From positions 62,001 through 126,000 of the forward strand of contig CAZCBX010000004.1 in the NCBI GenBank assembly GCA_964497185.1: 64,000 nucleotides of DNA. Reading direction: 5' to 3'. This document shows, one piece after another, positions 50,808 to 58,966 of the stretch (its first letter is position 1; the number at the start of each line of letters is the position of its first letter). This DNA comes from CAZCBX01 sp964497185 (lineage in GTDB: Bacteria > Bdellovibrionota_G > JALEGL01 > JAGRMV01). The position numbers were made by a program, and so were the translations under genes. The notes beneath the pieces were generated by a model. The model saw only the letters and a list, made by a program, of their open reading frames with translations, did no database searches and was not told where the DNA came from.

Positions 50808-51833
50808 ATGGAACACGAACACAAAGTTGGCGTTGTTGGTGCAACGGGCGCCGTAGGACGCGCACTGATTGAAATTTTAACAGAGCGAAAGCACCATTTT
50901 TCAGAAGTTCGATTGGCTGCATCTGAAAATTCTGTGGGGCAGACCATTGAAATACGCGGTGTGGAAAAAATGGTCGATCCGCTAAGCGAAGATTTTTTTG
51001 ATGGCTTGCAGGTGGTCTTTTTTTGCGCCGGATCATCCATCAGTCAGAAATGGGCACCCGTGGCCACGCAGGCAGGTTGTTGGGTGATCGACAACAGCAG
51101 TTTTTATCGCCAAGATCCAGACGTGCCGTTGGTGGTGCCCGAAGTCAATGGTTTTGATTTGGAACAAGCACCCACCAAAGGCATTGTGGCCAATCCCAAT
51201 TGCACCACCATTGGCCTATTAACGGCCATGGCGCCCATACACGCTCAGATTCAACTTAAACATATGGTTGTGTCGACCTATCAGTCGGTTTCAGGCGCAG
51301 GGCAAAAGGGCATTGATGAACTTTCCAAACAAGTCATCTCCATTTTTAACTACGAAGATGCCAAAACCGATGTATTCAATCAGCGCATTGCTTTTAATTT
51401 AATCCCGCAAATCGGTCCGTTTGATGGCAATGGGGATACGCAAGAAGAATTAAAAATGAAAAATGAAGCGCAAAAGATGCTTCACGCGCCCAAGTTGCAA
51501 GTCGATGTCACCAGCGTGCGGGTGCCCACCTTTGTGGGCCATGCCATGACTGTCTATGCTACAAGCGAAGAAAACTTTGAGTTGGCTGAACTTCAAGAAG
51601 CGTTATCCACCGCGCCAGGGGTTACCTATTTGGATGCGCCCGACAAAGGTGTTTTTCCGGTATTAACAGACGCACAAGCCAAAGACGATGTGTACGTTGG
51701 ACGTCTGCGCAAAGGCTCACAGGAAAAGAGTTTTCAAGCTTGGTTGGTGTCTGACAATTTACGCAAAGGCGCCGCGCTCAACGCCGTTCAAATTTTTGAA
51801 GTGATGGCGGCACGCAGCTGGTTTAAAAACTAA
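50808..51833 (+). CDS. asd: Aspartate-semialdehyde dehydrogenase
   Basis: 341 residues. The NADP loop is VGVVGATGAVGRAL at 7-20, the nucleophile is Cys132 in NPNCTTIG, and the later VPTFVGHAM motif carries the catalytic His. The enzyme makes aspartate semialdehyde from the product of lysC. The site TAAGGGG precedes the ATG. Its end overlaps the convergent lipoprotein gene by 11 bases. Confidence 0.97.
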   Translation: MEHEHKVGVVGATGAVGRALIEILTERKHHFSEVRLAASENSVGQTIEIRGVEKMVDPLSEDFFDGLQVVFFCAGSSISQKWAPVATQAGCWVIDNSSFYRQDPDVPLVVPEVNGFDLEQAPTKGIVANPNCTTIGLLTAMAPIHAQIQLKHMVVSTYQSVSGAGQKGIDELSKQVISIFNYEDAKTDVFNQRIAFNLIPQIGPFDGNGDTQEELKMKNEAQKMLHAPKLQVDVTSVRVPTFVGHAMTVYATSEENFELAELQEALSTAPGVTYLDAPDKGVFPVLTDAQAKDDVYVGRLRKGSQEKSFQAWLVSDNLRKGAALNAVQIFEVMAARSWFKN

Positions 51834-52320
51834 TAATTCCGTTGACCACGCCTGTGGCTTCGGTGGCGTCTTCGTTACCGGTGGAGGCAATGTTGACCAC
51901 AAACGACCCCTGCATGGAGGAAACGGCGTTGTCGGTGCTGGTGACACTGGTGACGTTAAGGCTGCCTTGTCCTGTGCTTACCACTTGAATATCCAACCGC
52001 TGGCCGTTGACGGTAAAATTAAAGGTTCCCGACATCGAATTGCCATCGCTCATGTCGTAGGTTTGTGCATTGAGTGAGCTGGTGATCAATTGAAACTGAA
52101 TGGCGTATCCATCATCATTGGAAAACTGCAAAATGGTTTGGTTGTTGATAATTTCTTTGGTGACCTGGGTGAAATTGACGCTGGCAAAAGCCGATTGGTT
52201 GGTCATGGTTTCGGTCGAAAGGCTCACGTTCGCATCCATTTGCGCAATCGGAGGTGGTAACTGACAGCTGGATGCGTAAACAGATAATAAAATAATGATG
52301 AAAATCAGTGGTTTACGCAT
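51823..52320 (-). CDS. Lipoprotein of unknown function
   Basis: 165 residues with a lipobox YASSC (lipidated C19). The mature part is beta-rich and Ser/Thr/Asn-rich (TILQFSNDDGYAIQFQLITS, MSGTFNFTVNGQRLDIQVV, MQGSFVVNIASTG). It resembles the small beta lipoproteins common in this clade but no family is recognised. The -10 box at 52329-52334 lies so close to the ATG that the mRNA is probably leaderless. Confidence 0.6.
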   Translation of the reverse strand: MRKPLIFIIILLSVYASSCQLPPPIAQMDANVSLSTETMTNQSAFASVNFTQVTKEIINNQTILQFSNDDGYAIQFQLITSSLNAQTYDMSDGNSMSGTFNFTVNGQRLDIQVVSTGQGSLNVTSVTSTDNAVSSMQGSFVVNIASTGNEDATEATGVVNGIISF

Positions 52321-52328
52321 GTAATTTT

Positions 52329-52334
52329 ATTATA
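52329..52334 (-). promoter_or_regulatory. -10 box of the lipoprotein gene, leaderless arrangement
   Basis: A consensus TATAAT on the minus strand (52334-52329) is followed by AAAATTAC and then the ATG at 52320. The transcript would start one or two bases before the ATG. No ribosome binding site is present. The -35 box is weak. Confidence 0.5.
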
Positions 52335-52450
52335 GCATAAAAAAAGTCAACCCAAGTTGGTTTTTTTAAAGAAACGCTGCGTTATGATGGAAAACAGGCT
52401 CTTTTTTTGAAAAAATGTTCCATCACGCGCATTCATGATACCCCATTTTC

Positions 52451-53218
52451 ATGGTTGTTGACCCCACTAGCCGAAATCTTCGCTTAGACATTGCCTACAA
52501 AGGCACGCATTATGCTGGCTGGCAACGTCAGCCCACAGCCAAAACGGTGCAGGGAGAATTGGAACGTGCACTGACCACCGTGCTCAATCGTCCCACGCAG
52601 ATCATGGGCGCAGGTCGCACCGACAGTGGTGTTCATGCCAAAGCCCAGGTGGCCACGTGCACCACGGACAACCTGCATGTGACGCCTGAAGACCTGGTTC
52701 GCGGCGTCAATGCGCTGCTGGCACCCGATATCCGTTTGCAGCAGGCCACTGAAGTCAATGCTTCGTTTCACGCGCTTCGAAGCGCACAAGGCAAAGTGTA
52801 TCGGTACTTTATGACCCATCAACCCATCGCCAACGTATTTATGCATGAATACGTCTGGCAAGTACCCTGGCCCTACGACAAAGAAAAAATGCGCTCCGCC
52901 ATGCAAAGTTTGTTGGGAGAGCATGACTTTCGCTCGTTTGCCACGCACGACATCAGCACCCAAACCACGGTAAGAACCATGACCCGTGTTCAATGGGTGG
53001 ACAATCCCTGGGGTGTGGACTGTTTGGAAATTCAAGGCAGCGGTTTTTTACGACACATGGTGCGCGTCATGGTGGGCACCCTCATGGACATGGCCCAAGA
53101 TAGGGTCCCATCCGAAGCCATGCCCGCCATTCTGAAAGCCAAAACCCGAAGCGCCGCAGGCCAAACCGCTCCTGCGCAGGGTTTGTTTTTATGGGGAGTT
53201 CTGTACGGAGAAGAATAA
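52451..53218 (+). CDS. truA: tRNA pseudouridine(38-40) synthase
   Basis: 255 residues. Catalytic Asp58 is in MGAGRTDSGVHAKAQ. Other family marks are IAYKGTHYAGWQRQP, FHALRSAQGKVYRY, HDFRSFATHD and GSGFLRHMVRVMVGTL. It modifies U38-40 in the anticodon arm of many tRNAs. The ATG at 52451 has no obvious ribosome binding site. Confidence 0.96.
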   Translation: MVVDPTSRNLRLDIAYKGTHYAGWQRQPTAKTVQGELERALTTVLNRPTQIMGAGRTDSGVHAKAQVATCTTDNLHVTPEDLVRGVNALLAPDIRLQQATEVNASFHALRSAQGKVYRYFMTHQPIANVFMHEYVWQVPWPYDKEKMRSAMQSLLGEHDFRSFATHDISTQTTVRTMTRVQWVDNPWGVDCLEIQGSGFLRHMVRVMVGTLMDMAQDRVPSEAMPAILKAKTRSAAGQTAPAQGLFLWGVLYGEE

Positions 53219-53223
53219 AACCG

Positions 53224-53808
53224 ATGAACGCGAACAAAACTTTTTTATTTGAGCCTAGCAAAGTGGGGCGGCGCATTGGTAGTGGTGCGGATCGGGTGGT
53301 GTATGCGTATGGTGATGCGCATGTGGTGAAATATTCTAGTTTTGCCTGGTTGGGGGGACAACGGGTGAAAGAAAAATTTGCCCGTGACTATCAGACATGC
53401 CTGAAATATTTTGGTGATTTTGTGGTGCCCGTGACGGTGGTTTCGTTGCCAGCATCGCGACGTCTGATTGAAATTCAGCCTTTGTTGCGGGGTGTGCCGC
53501 TGTTGCGTGCGCATTTGGATCGTCCAGGCGTGTACGCACAGGCAAAAAAAATTCATCAGGGTTTGATCGAGATGCAGTTGGATGGGTTTGCCCCTGTGGA
53601 TTTGATTGGGCGTTCGGGTTGGGTGCGTGAGTGCATTGAAAATGTGTGGATTGATGAGCAGGATAAGCTTCACATCATCGATACGGTTTTATTGGAAACC
53701 CAAAGTGCGGGTCTGGCCGGCTGGTTATTGGCGGCCTTTATGCCTATTTCTAGAGCACGGCAAAAGCATATTTTTCAAAAATGGCTAAGTTGTTCAAAAA
53801 ACGTTTAA
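53224..53808 (+). CDS. Protein kinase-like fold protein, unknown function
   Basis: 194 residues from the ATG at 53224. IGSGADRVVYAYGDAHVVKYS looks like a kinase glycine-rich loop followed by the VK of the ATP-binding lysine. A late HIIDTVLLE could stand for the DFG-type Asp. It lacks an obvious HRD catalytic loop, so it may be a degenerate kinase or a small-molecule kinase relative. GGAGAAG lies 11 bases before the ATG. It follows truA closely. The fold call is tentative. Confidence 0.5.
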   Translation: MNANKTFLFEPSKVGRRIGSGADRVVYAYGDAHVVKYSSFAWLGGQRVKEKFARDYQTCLKYFGDFVVPVTVVSLPASRRLIEIQPLLRGVPLLRAHLDRPGVYAQAKKIHQGLIEMQLDGFAPVDLIGRSGWVRECIENVWIDEQDKLHIIDTVLLETQSAGLAGWLLAAFMPISRARQKHIFQKWLSCSKNV

Positions 53809-53838
53809 CAGTCATAGTTTTACCATACGGATCGTGAG

Positions 53839-53906
53839 GCCCGAGGGGTCCGCATTCGCTAGGTCCTCGCTGCGCTGCGGAGACGCTCATGTCGGACCCC
53901 TCGGGC
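53839..53906. repeat. Dispersed palindrome, copy 2 (14-bp perfect arms)
   Basis: Arms GCCCGAGGGGTCCG (53839-53852) and CGGACCCCTCGGGC (53893-53906) pair perfectly. The loop has the family core with one base inserted and one changed relative to copy 1. The arm sequence is unrelated to that of copies 1 and 3. Confidence 0.75.
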
Positions 53907-53947
53907 TGATACTTGGCGGATGGATGGGGGTAGGGAGGTTGTAATGT

Positions 53948-53977
53948 CAAACGCCGCCGGCGTTTGTTTCTAATTTT
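53948..53977 (+). terminator. Intrinsic terminator after the kinase-like gene
   Basis: CAAACGCCG and CGGCGTTTG pair perfectly over 9 bases around a single C (53948-53966), followed by TTTCTAATTTT. It lies between convergent genes, 140 bases after the kinase-like gene. Confidence 0.65.
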
Positions 53978-54012
53978 ATTTTAGTATGGAAAGGGGTTTG
54001 CTGGCCGTCGGT

Positions 54013-54080
54013 AGCTTTTTGGGCTTGTGCGCGCGTCTCCGCAGCGTAGCGAGGACTAGCAAGCACAAGTCCAAAAAGCT
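54013..54080. repeat. Dispersed palindrome, copy 3 (18-bp arms, core reversed)
   Basis: Arms AGCTTTTTGGGCTTGTGC (54013-54030) and its complement (54063-54080) pair over 18 bases with one G-T pair. The loop carries the core in the opposite orientation (CTCCGCAGCG, then GCGAGGAC). The arms equal the left arm of copy 4. Confidence 0.8.
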
Positions 54081-54192
54081 TCAACACGTCGCTCTTTAAA
54101 AACTAAAAAAGCCAAGGTTTGTTTTTCGAAGGTTTTGGCTTTACCAGCCCGAAGAAAAAAAGGGTGCGCGCTGTTGGCGTGTGTGATTTTTT

Positions 54193-55086
54193 CTATTTGA
54201 TTAGTTTGGCGCGTTGGAGTTTCCAAAGGACGGGCCAGATGGTGATAAACCAGTATTTTTTTTGTCGATCGGTGAGATGAATTTGCATGTCTTGGGTGCG
54301 GTTGATTTTAAAAAGCATGTAATCAATCCATGAGTCGACGGTGCACATGTTTTTAATCCAGCGCATGCGCGCGCGAATACGGCTTTTGCCAATCCAGTGT
54401 TTTATGCTTGGGTCGGTGGTAGGATGAATTTTTTGGTCTTGTCCGATCATGCCAAGTTCTTTCATAATCAGCGTGTAGATTTTTTCATAATAGGCTTGTT
54501 CGGCCAAAAAGATTTTTTCCACTTTGTTGCCCGCTTCGATGCGTACATCGCCAACGTAACTTAAAGCCAAAATTTTTTGAATCATGGTGGGGATGTCTAC
54601 GGGCTGGGTCAAGGTGGCTTGGGTTTTGAGCGCCGCTGTTTTTTTGGCCTGAATGAACAAGTCAACATATTCTTCAAGGGTTTGCGTGTCTTGTGGCCAG
54701 ATCCAGCCCAAGCGTTTTGAAAAGCGGCCTACGTGATACACATCTTTGGCCTCCATGGATACCTCTTGGGCAAGATGGGGCAGGGAAATAATGCAGTACT
54801 TGATGATGTCGTCTTGCGAGTGAATGTTGTAAATGTTGGGGGGGATGTGCCGATTCATCCATGTGTGTTTTTTGTTTTGGTAAAAGGAAGCATAATCTTT
54901 TACCACCACATAAAAATCAGGCAGGGAGGTCGAGGATTGGGTCGTCTGGCTTAAACATGAGCCATAGCCCAAAATAAACAAAGGTTGGCTTGGTAGCTGT
55001 GCTTGTAGTTTCTCTAAGCTTGGGGCAAACACTTCCATCGGAAACGACTGCATTTTTTCAACGATGGCGCGTCTGAGTTCGTTCAT
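54193..55086 (-). CDS. TAM41-like protein, possible CDP-diacylglycerol synthase
   Basis: 297 residues, cytosolic. The N-terminal nucleotidyltransferase-like part has LFILGYGSCLSQ (GYGS at 40-43) and SLPDFYVVVKD with two Asp (57 and 64) spaced as in TAM41. IIKYCIISLPHLAQEVSMEA and DVYHVGRFSKRLGWIW match the TAM41 pattern IKYGVIS and L-AGR-QKP in order. TAM41 is the mitochondrial CDP-DAG synthase, and bacterial relatives exist but are little studied. The ATG overlaps the diguanylate cyclase stop by 4 bases, so the pair is coupled. Enzyme activity is inference; it may only share the fold. Confidence 0.62.
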   Translation of the reverse strand: MNELRRAIVEKMQSFPMEVFAPSLEKLQAQLPSQPLFILGYGSCLSQTTQSSTSLPDFYVVVKDYASFYQNKKHTWMNRHIPPNIYNIHSQDDIIKYCIISLPHLAQEVSMEAKDVYHVGRFSKRLGWIWPQDTQTLEEYVDLFIQAKKTAALKTQATLTQPVDIPTMIQKILALSYVGDVRIEAGNKVEKIFLAEQAYYEKIYTLIMKELGMIGQDQKIHPTTDPSIKHWIGKSRIRARMRWIKNMCTVDSWIDYMLFKINRTQDMQIHLTDRQKKYWFITIWPVLWKLQRAKLIK

Positions 55087-56141
55087 GATGAAGTATCGTA
55101 CCCTTGAACGCGATTGCGGCTACTGCGTTTGACTTCATACATGGCTTCATCGGCCATTTTAATTAAGTCTTGCTTGGACTGCGCATCGTCGGGAAAATTG
55201 GCCACGCCAAAACTGGCCGTAAAGCGTATGCTTAACCCTTCGTGGGCCAAAAATACATGGTCTTGAATGGCTTGGCGTAGCCGCTCTGCCATGTCCACCG
55301 CATCTTTTTTATTGGTTTCTGGTAAGACAATTACAAATTCATCGCCCCCATAGCGCGCGCAGTGATCGGTCTCCCGTGCGGCTTTGAGTATCACTTCGGA
55401 AGTTTCTTTTAACAGCGCCGAGCCATGAACATGGCCATGGGTGTCGTTGACTTCTTTGAATCGATCTAGGTCGATGAACACCATTGAAAATTCTTTGTGA
55501 TATCTTTTGGCGCGGCGAACTTCTTGATCCAGCAGTTCATGCATGTACCGGGCATTGTAAAGGGTGGTTAAATCGTCGCGAATGGTGAGCTCTGAGATGC
55601 GTTCAAAGTTTTGGCCGTTTTGAATGCTGATGGCAGCAAAGTCAGAAATGGTCTTGAGCACCTCCAGGTCCTCTGCTTGAAATGTCTCCGGCTTATGACG
55701 GCGCAGCACGATAACGCCCAACACTTCGTCTCGGCTGATCAAAGGGGTGGCCATGACAGAGTCTTGCCCGATGAGTTCTTGCACAAATTTTGGGACAGTT
55801 TCATCACACGTGGGTGTCTGGCCCGCTTGAGCAAAAACCGATGTTTGAACTTGCGCCACCCAGCCCGCCAGTCCGTCGCCCAAAGCCACTGGGTTACTTC
55901 GGTCAATGGATGGATCATTGATGACAATTTGATAGGTGTAAGTTTCTTGCCCGGCTTCTTTTAGCAACAAATACCAAGCATCGGGCTGAAGAATGTCTGA
56001 AGTATGCTTTAAGATCATCCGAATCAGCGTTTTGGTGTCTACGGTGGAGGTTAAGGCTTTGCCAAGCTCACTCATGGCTTGGAGCGTGTTCACTTTTTCG
56101 GTTAACCGTTGTAGGATGTCTGGGTCTGTTGTATTCATCAT
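55083..56141 (-). CDS. GAF-GGDEF diguanylate cyclase
   Basis: 352 residues from the ATG at 56141. A GAF domain spans about 20-165 (ILQPDAWYLLLKEAG, GDGLAGWVAQ, MATPLISRDEVLGVIVLRR), then the GGDEF domain: FSMVFIDLDRFKEVND, RYGGDEFVIVLPE with an intact GGDEF, and an RETD inhibitory site five residues before it. It should make c-di-GMP and be product-inhibited. Longer starts would overlap maf and are unlikely. It is coupled to the TAM41-like gene. The GAF ligand is unknown. Confidence 0.9.
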   Translation of the reverse strand: MMNTTDPDILQRLTEKVNTLQAMSELGKALTSTVDTKTLIRMILKHTSDILQPDAWYLLLKEAGQETYTYQIVINDPSIDRSNPVALGDGLAGWVAQVQTSVFAQAGQTPTCDETVPKFVQELIGQDSVMATPLISRDEVLGVIVLRRHKPETFQAEDLEVLKTISDFAAISIQNGQNFERISELTIRDDLTTLYNARYMHELLDQEVRRAKRYHKEFSMVFIDLDRFKEVNDTHGHVHGSALLKETSEVILKAARETDHCARYGGDEFVIVLPETNKKDAVDMAERLRQAIQDHVFLAHEGLSIRFTASFGVANFPDDAQSKQDLIKMADEAMYEVKRSSRNRVQGYDTSS

Positions 56142-56192
56142 GTCAATTGAACTTAGGTACATATCACCAATGATTGGAAAGAACAAAATGCC

Positions 56193-56771
56193 ATGAAACA
56201 ACAGTGCGCCATTATTTTGGGTTCTGCCTCCCCGCGCCGCAGAGACCTTCTAACGCAGTGGGGGTTGGAAGTGCAAGTGCAGCCTTCTGATTTGAATGAA
56301 GAGGCTGTGCCCTGGTCAGGCGATGCCAAGCAGCATGCGCAAACGTTGGCTTTGGCAAAGCTTGATGGCATGGCCAACCCAAAAGAAACATCGGCCTTGA
56401 TTGCGGCCGATACAATCGTTGTGCTCGATGGTCAGCCCATGGGCAAGCCTATAAGTATGGACCAAGCGCGCAACATGTTGATGCAGCTGTCGGGGCAAAC
56501 CCATGAGGTGATGACAGGCTATGTTTTGGCACATGCGTCTCAAAAACGATCGCGCGTGGTGACGGCCAGCGTAACCTTTGCTCAAATCAGCCCCATTTGG
56601 CTTGAAACCTATCTGGTGCAAGCCCATTGGCGCGATAAAGCTGGTGGGTATGGCATTCAAGAGCATGCAGGGGCCTGGGTTGAAAAAGTAAAGGGGAGCA
56701 TTGATACGATCATGGGGTTGCCCATGGCAGCGCTGCTACAGGATATGAAAGAAATGGGCGTGATTCAATGA
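56193..56771 (+). CDS. maf: Maf-family nucleoside triphosphate pyrophosphatase
   Basis: 192 residues. ILGSASPRRRDLL, LAKLDGMAN, LIAADTIVVLDGQPMGKP and VMTGYVLAH are the Maf signatures, with catalytic Asp in the AADTIV motif. KAGGYGIQEHAGAWVEKVKGSIDTIMGLPM completes it. YhdE-type dTTP/UTP specificity is probable. The enzyme hydrolyses non-canonical or excess NTPs. It overlaps yggS by 4 bases. Confidence 0.93.
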   Translation: MKQQCAIILGSASPRRRDLLTQWGLEVQVQPSDLNEEAVPWSGDAKQHAQTLALAKLDGMANPKETSALIAADTIVVLDGQPMGKPISMDQARNMLMQLSGQTHEVMTGYVLAHASQKRSRVVTASVTFAQISPIWLETYLVQAHWRDKAGGYGIQEHAGAWVEKVKGSIDTIMGLPMAALLQDMKEMGVIQ

Positions 56772-57424
56772 TGCAAACCAAACTAAATGCGCTGCGCAAG
56801 CAAATCCAACAAGCCTGTAAACGGGCGGGCCGCAAGGTTGAAGATGTTACACTGGTGGCCGTGAGCAAAAAACAGTCAGCGACTTCCATCATGGAAGCCT
56901 ACAAGCTGGGGCTGCGGGATTTTGGCGAAAATTACATGCAAGAAATGGCCGAAAAAATGAAAGTGTTGCCGCGCGACATCCGTTGGCATTTTGTGGGCAA
57001 TTTGCAATCAAAGAAGATTAAATACGTCTCTGAGCGCGTGCATATGGTGCATTCGCTGGATCGAAGTTCACAAATCAAGGCATGGCGCAAACTTCAAGAA
57101 GAAGGACAGCCGTTGCCCAAATTGCTTATTCAGCTCAATGTTTCTGGTGAGGGTACAAAAAATGGCATTGCACCCAATCAACTACCCGACTTTTGGCAGC
57201 AATGTGCGGGGCTGCCCGTGGTGGGACTGATGTCGTTTCCTGCCTACGATCCCAACCCAGCGGTTGTTCGCCCTTATTTTGCACAAACGCGCGAGGCGTG
57301 GGCTAAGCTAGAAACTGGCCATGCGCCCGTTTTGTCGATGGGTGTATCCAGTGATTTTGAGGTGGCCATTGAAGAGGGCGCTACGCACATTCGAGTGGGC
57401 ACGCAACTTTTTGGTCGTCGGTGA
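56768..57424 (+). CDS. yggS: YggS-family PLP homeostasis protein
   Basis: 218 residues. The PLP lysine is in LVAVSKKQ (Lys34 or 35), followed by FGENYMQEMAEKM, IRWHFVGNLQSKKIKYV, VHSLDR, LIQLNVSGEGTKNGI, GLMSFPAYDPNP and LSMGVSSDFEVAIEEGATHIRVGTQLFG. YggS/PLPBP proteins carry PLP and balance B6 pools. pdxJ is also in this window. It is coupled to maf. Confidence 0.95.
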   Translation: MMQTKLNALRKQIQQACKRAGRKVEDVTLVAVSKKQSATSIMEAYKLGLRDFGENYMQEMAEKMKVLPRDIRWHFVGNLQSKKIKYVSERVHMVHSLDRSSQIKAWRKLQEEGQPLPKLLIQLNVSGEGTKNGIAPNQLPDFWQQCAGLPVVGLMSFPAYDPNPAVVRPYFAQTREAWAKLETGHAPVLSMGVSSDFEVAIEEGATHIRVGTQLFGRR

Positions 57425-57448
57425 GGCTTGATGGATCAAGCTTTGCGC

Positions 57449-57476
57449 TTGAAAAAAGCCTGATCTGGGCTATACT
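57449..57476 (+). promoter_or_regulatory. Promoter of the DivIVA gene
   Basis: TTGAAA (57449-57454) and TATACT (57471-57476) are 16 bases apart. The start near 57483 would leave a leader of about 17 bases that holds the AAAGGAAG site (57485-57492). Confidence 0.6.
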
Positions 57477-57499
57477 GTTGGGGCAAAGGAAGTTTTCAT

Positions 57500-58003
57500 A
57501 TGAGTAAAAAATTAACACCCCTCGATTTACAGCATCAAGAATTTGGCAAAGTATTCCGTGGTTACGATCCCCTTCAAGTTCACCAGTACTTGCAAGAAGT
57601 CGCCGATAGTTTGGAAGCATTGATTTTAGAAAACCGAGATCTTCAGCAAAAACTGGAAAATCAAACGGCTGAAGTGCAACGATTGATTCAAAGCGAGCGA
57701 CAGCTTAATGAAACCATGGTGACGGCCAAAACCATGACCGAACAAATTAGCGCCAACGCCAAAAAAGAATCCGATATGCTCATCGCACAAGCAGAAATGC
57801 AGGCGGAAAAAATGTTGCAAAAAGCGCACGAGCGTCTAACCGACATGATTAACGAAATCAACGAAATGAAAAAGCAAAAGGCTCAATTTCAAGGTCAGTT
57901 ACGCGGCATCATCGACACCCATCTGCGTTTGCTGGAAGAAGACAAAAATGAACCCATGATCTCTCAAATTGAAGACGTAGGCATTCTGACCAAAGTTTCT
58001 TAA
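57500..58003 (+). CDS. divIVA: DivIVA-domain protein
   Basis: 167 residues. The N-terminal DivIVA lipid-binding part is LTPLDLQHQEFGKVFRGYDPLQVHQYL, followed by a long coiled coil (residues about 30-145, heptads of Leu/Ile) and a short tail. DivIVA proteins find curved membrane at poles or septa. In Gram-negatives they occur in deltaproteobacteria. AAAGGAAG precedes the ATG at 57500. It lies directly before folD. Confidence 0.9.
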   Translation: MSKKLTPLDLQHQEFGKVFRGYDPLQVHQYLQEVADSLEALILENRDLQQKLENQTAEVQRLIQSERQLNETMVTAKTMTEQISANAKKESDMLIAQAEMQAEKMLQKAHERLTDMINEINEMKKQKAQFQGQLRGIIDTHLRLLEEDKNEPMISQIEDVGILTKVS

Positions 58004-58057
58004 TCCTTAGACATCGATCGTTTGCAAAGCGATCAAACAATGGTACTAACCCTTGTC

Positions 58058-58897
58058 ATGACTTTACTCGACGGCAAACAAGTGGCCCAAAAAATGCTGG
58101 ATTCGCTTCAAAGCGACATTGAGTCATTGCCCGTCAAGCCCGGCTTGGCCGTTGTACTCATTGGTGACAACCCAGCCTCCAAAGTATACGTGCGACGTAA
58201 ACACAAAAAATGTCAAAAGGTAGGCATTTATTCTGAAGTCATTGAACTGGATGCCGATGTGCCCCAAACCAAAGTGATGGAAACCATCAACAACCTCAAC
58301 GATCGCGCCGACATTCACGGCATTTTGGTGCAATTGCCGCTGCCCAAGCACTTGGACGAAAACGACATACTGGAAAAAGTTCGTTTTGAAAAAGATGTCG
58401 ATGGTTTTCATGTCATCAATACAGGCCGATTGTCGAGGGGACTGCCGTGTTTAACCCCCTGCACACCGACTGGCATTATTCATATGTTGGAAAGCTATGA
58501 TGTGCCTCTTGCGGGGCAACATGCAGTGATATTGGGGCGGAGCAACATTGTAGGCAAGCCGATGGCCCAGCTTTTGCTCCAAAAAAACGCGACGGTTACG
58601 CTTTGTCATTCCCGAACCAAGAATTTGCCCGAATTGTGTCAGCAGGCAGATATTCTGGTGGCTGCTGTGGGCAAACCGGCTTGGGTGCCAGGCGACTGGG
58701 TGAAAGAGGGCGCGGTTGTTGTGGACGTGGGTATCAACCGGCTTGAAGACGGCAGCTTGGTGGGTGATGTGGATTTTGAAGCTGCGGCCCAAAAAGCCTC
58801 ACACATTACGCCCGTACCCGGTGGTGTAGGGCCTTTAACCATTGCCCAGCTTTTATCCAACACCGTTCAAGCTTGCCGCTGGTTAAACCAAACGTAA
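58058..58897 (+). CDS. folD: Bifunctional methylenetetrahydrofolate dehydrogenase/cyclohydrolase
   Basis: 279 residues from the ATG at 58058; in-frame starts at 58022 and 58040 are possible but add residues not usual in the family. The marks are YVRRKHKKCQKVGI with catalytic Lys, ILVQLPLPKHLDE, KDVDGFHVINTGRL, PCTPTGIIHML, VILGRSNIVGKPMAQLL and TPVPGGVGPLTIAQLL. It links 5,10-methylene-THF with formyl-THF. The glycine cleavage genes that follow supply 5,10-methylene-THF, so the two fit together in one-carbon metabolism. Confidence 0.96.
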   Translation: MTLLDGKQVAQKMLDSLQSDIESLPVKPGLAVVLIGDNPASKVYVRRKHKKCQKVGIYSEVIELDADVPQTKVMETINNLNDRADIHGILVQLPLPKHLDENDILEKVRFEKDVDGFHVINTGRLSRGLPCLTPCTPTGIIHMLESYDVPLAGQHAVILGRSNIVGKPMAQLLLQKNATVTLCHSRTKNLPELCQQADILVAAVGKPAWVPGDWVKEGAVVVDVGINRLEDGSLVGDVDFEAAAQKASHITPVPGGVGPLTIAQLLSNTVQACRWLNQT

Positions 58898-58966
58898 ATC
58901 GATCAACGCGCGGTGGATCATTTTGAGAATCTGTTTGTTTCTGCTTAAAAATGCGCTACAGTTTGA

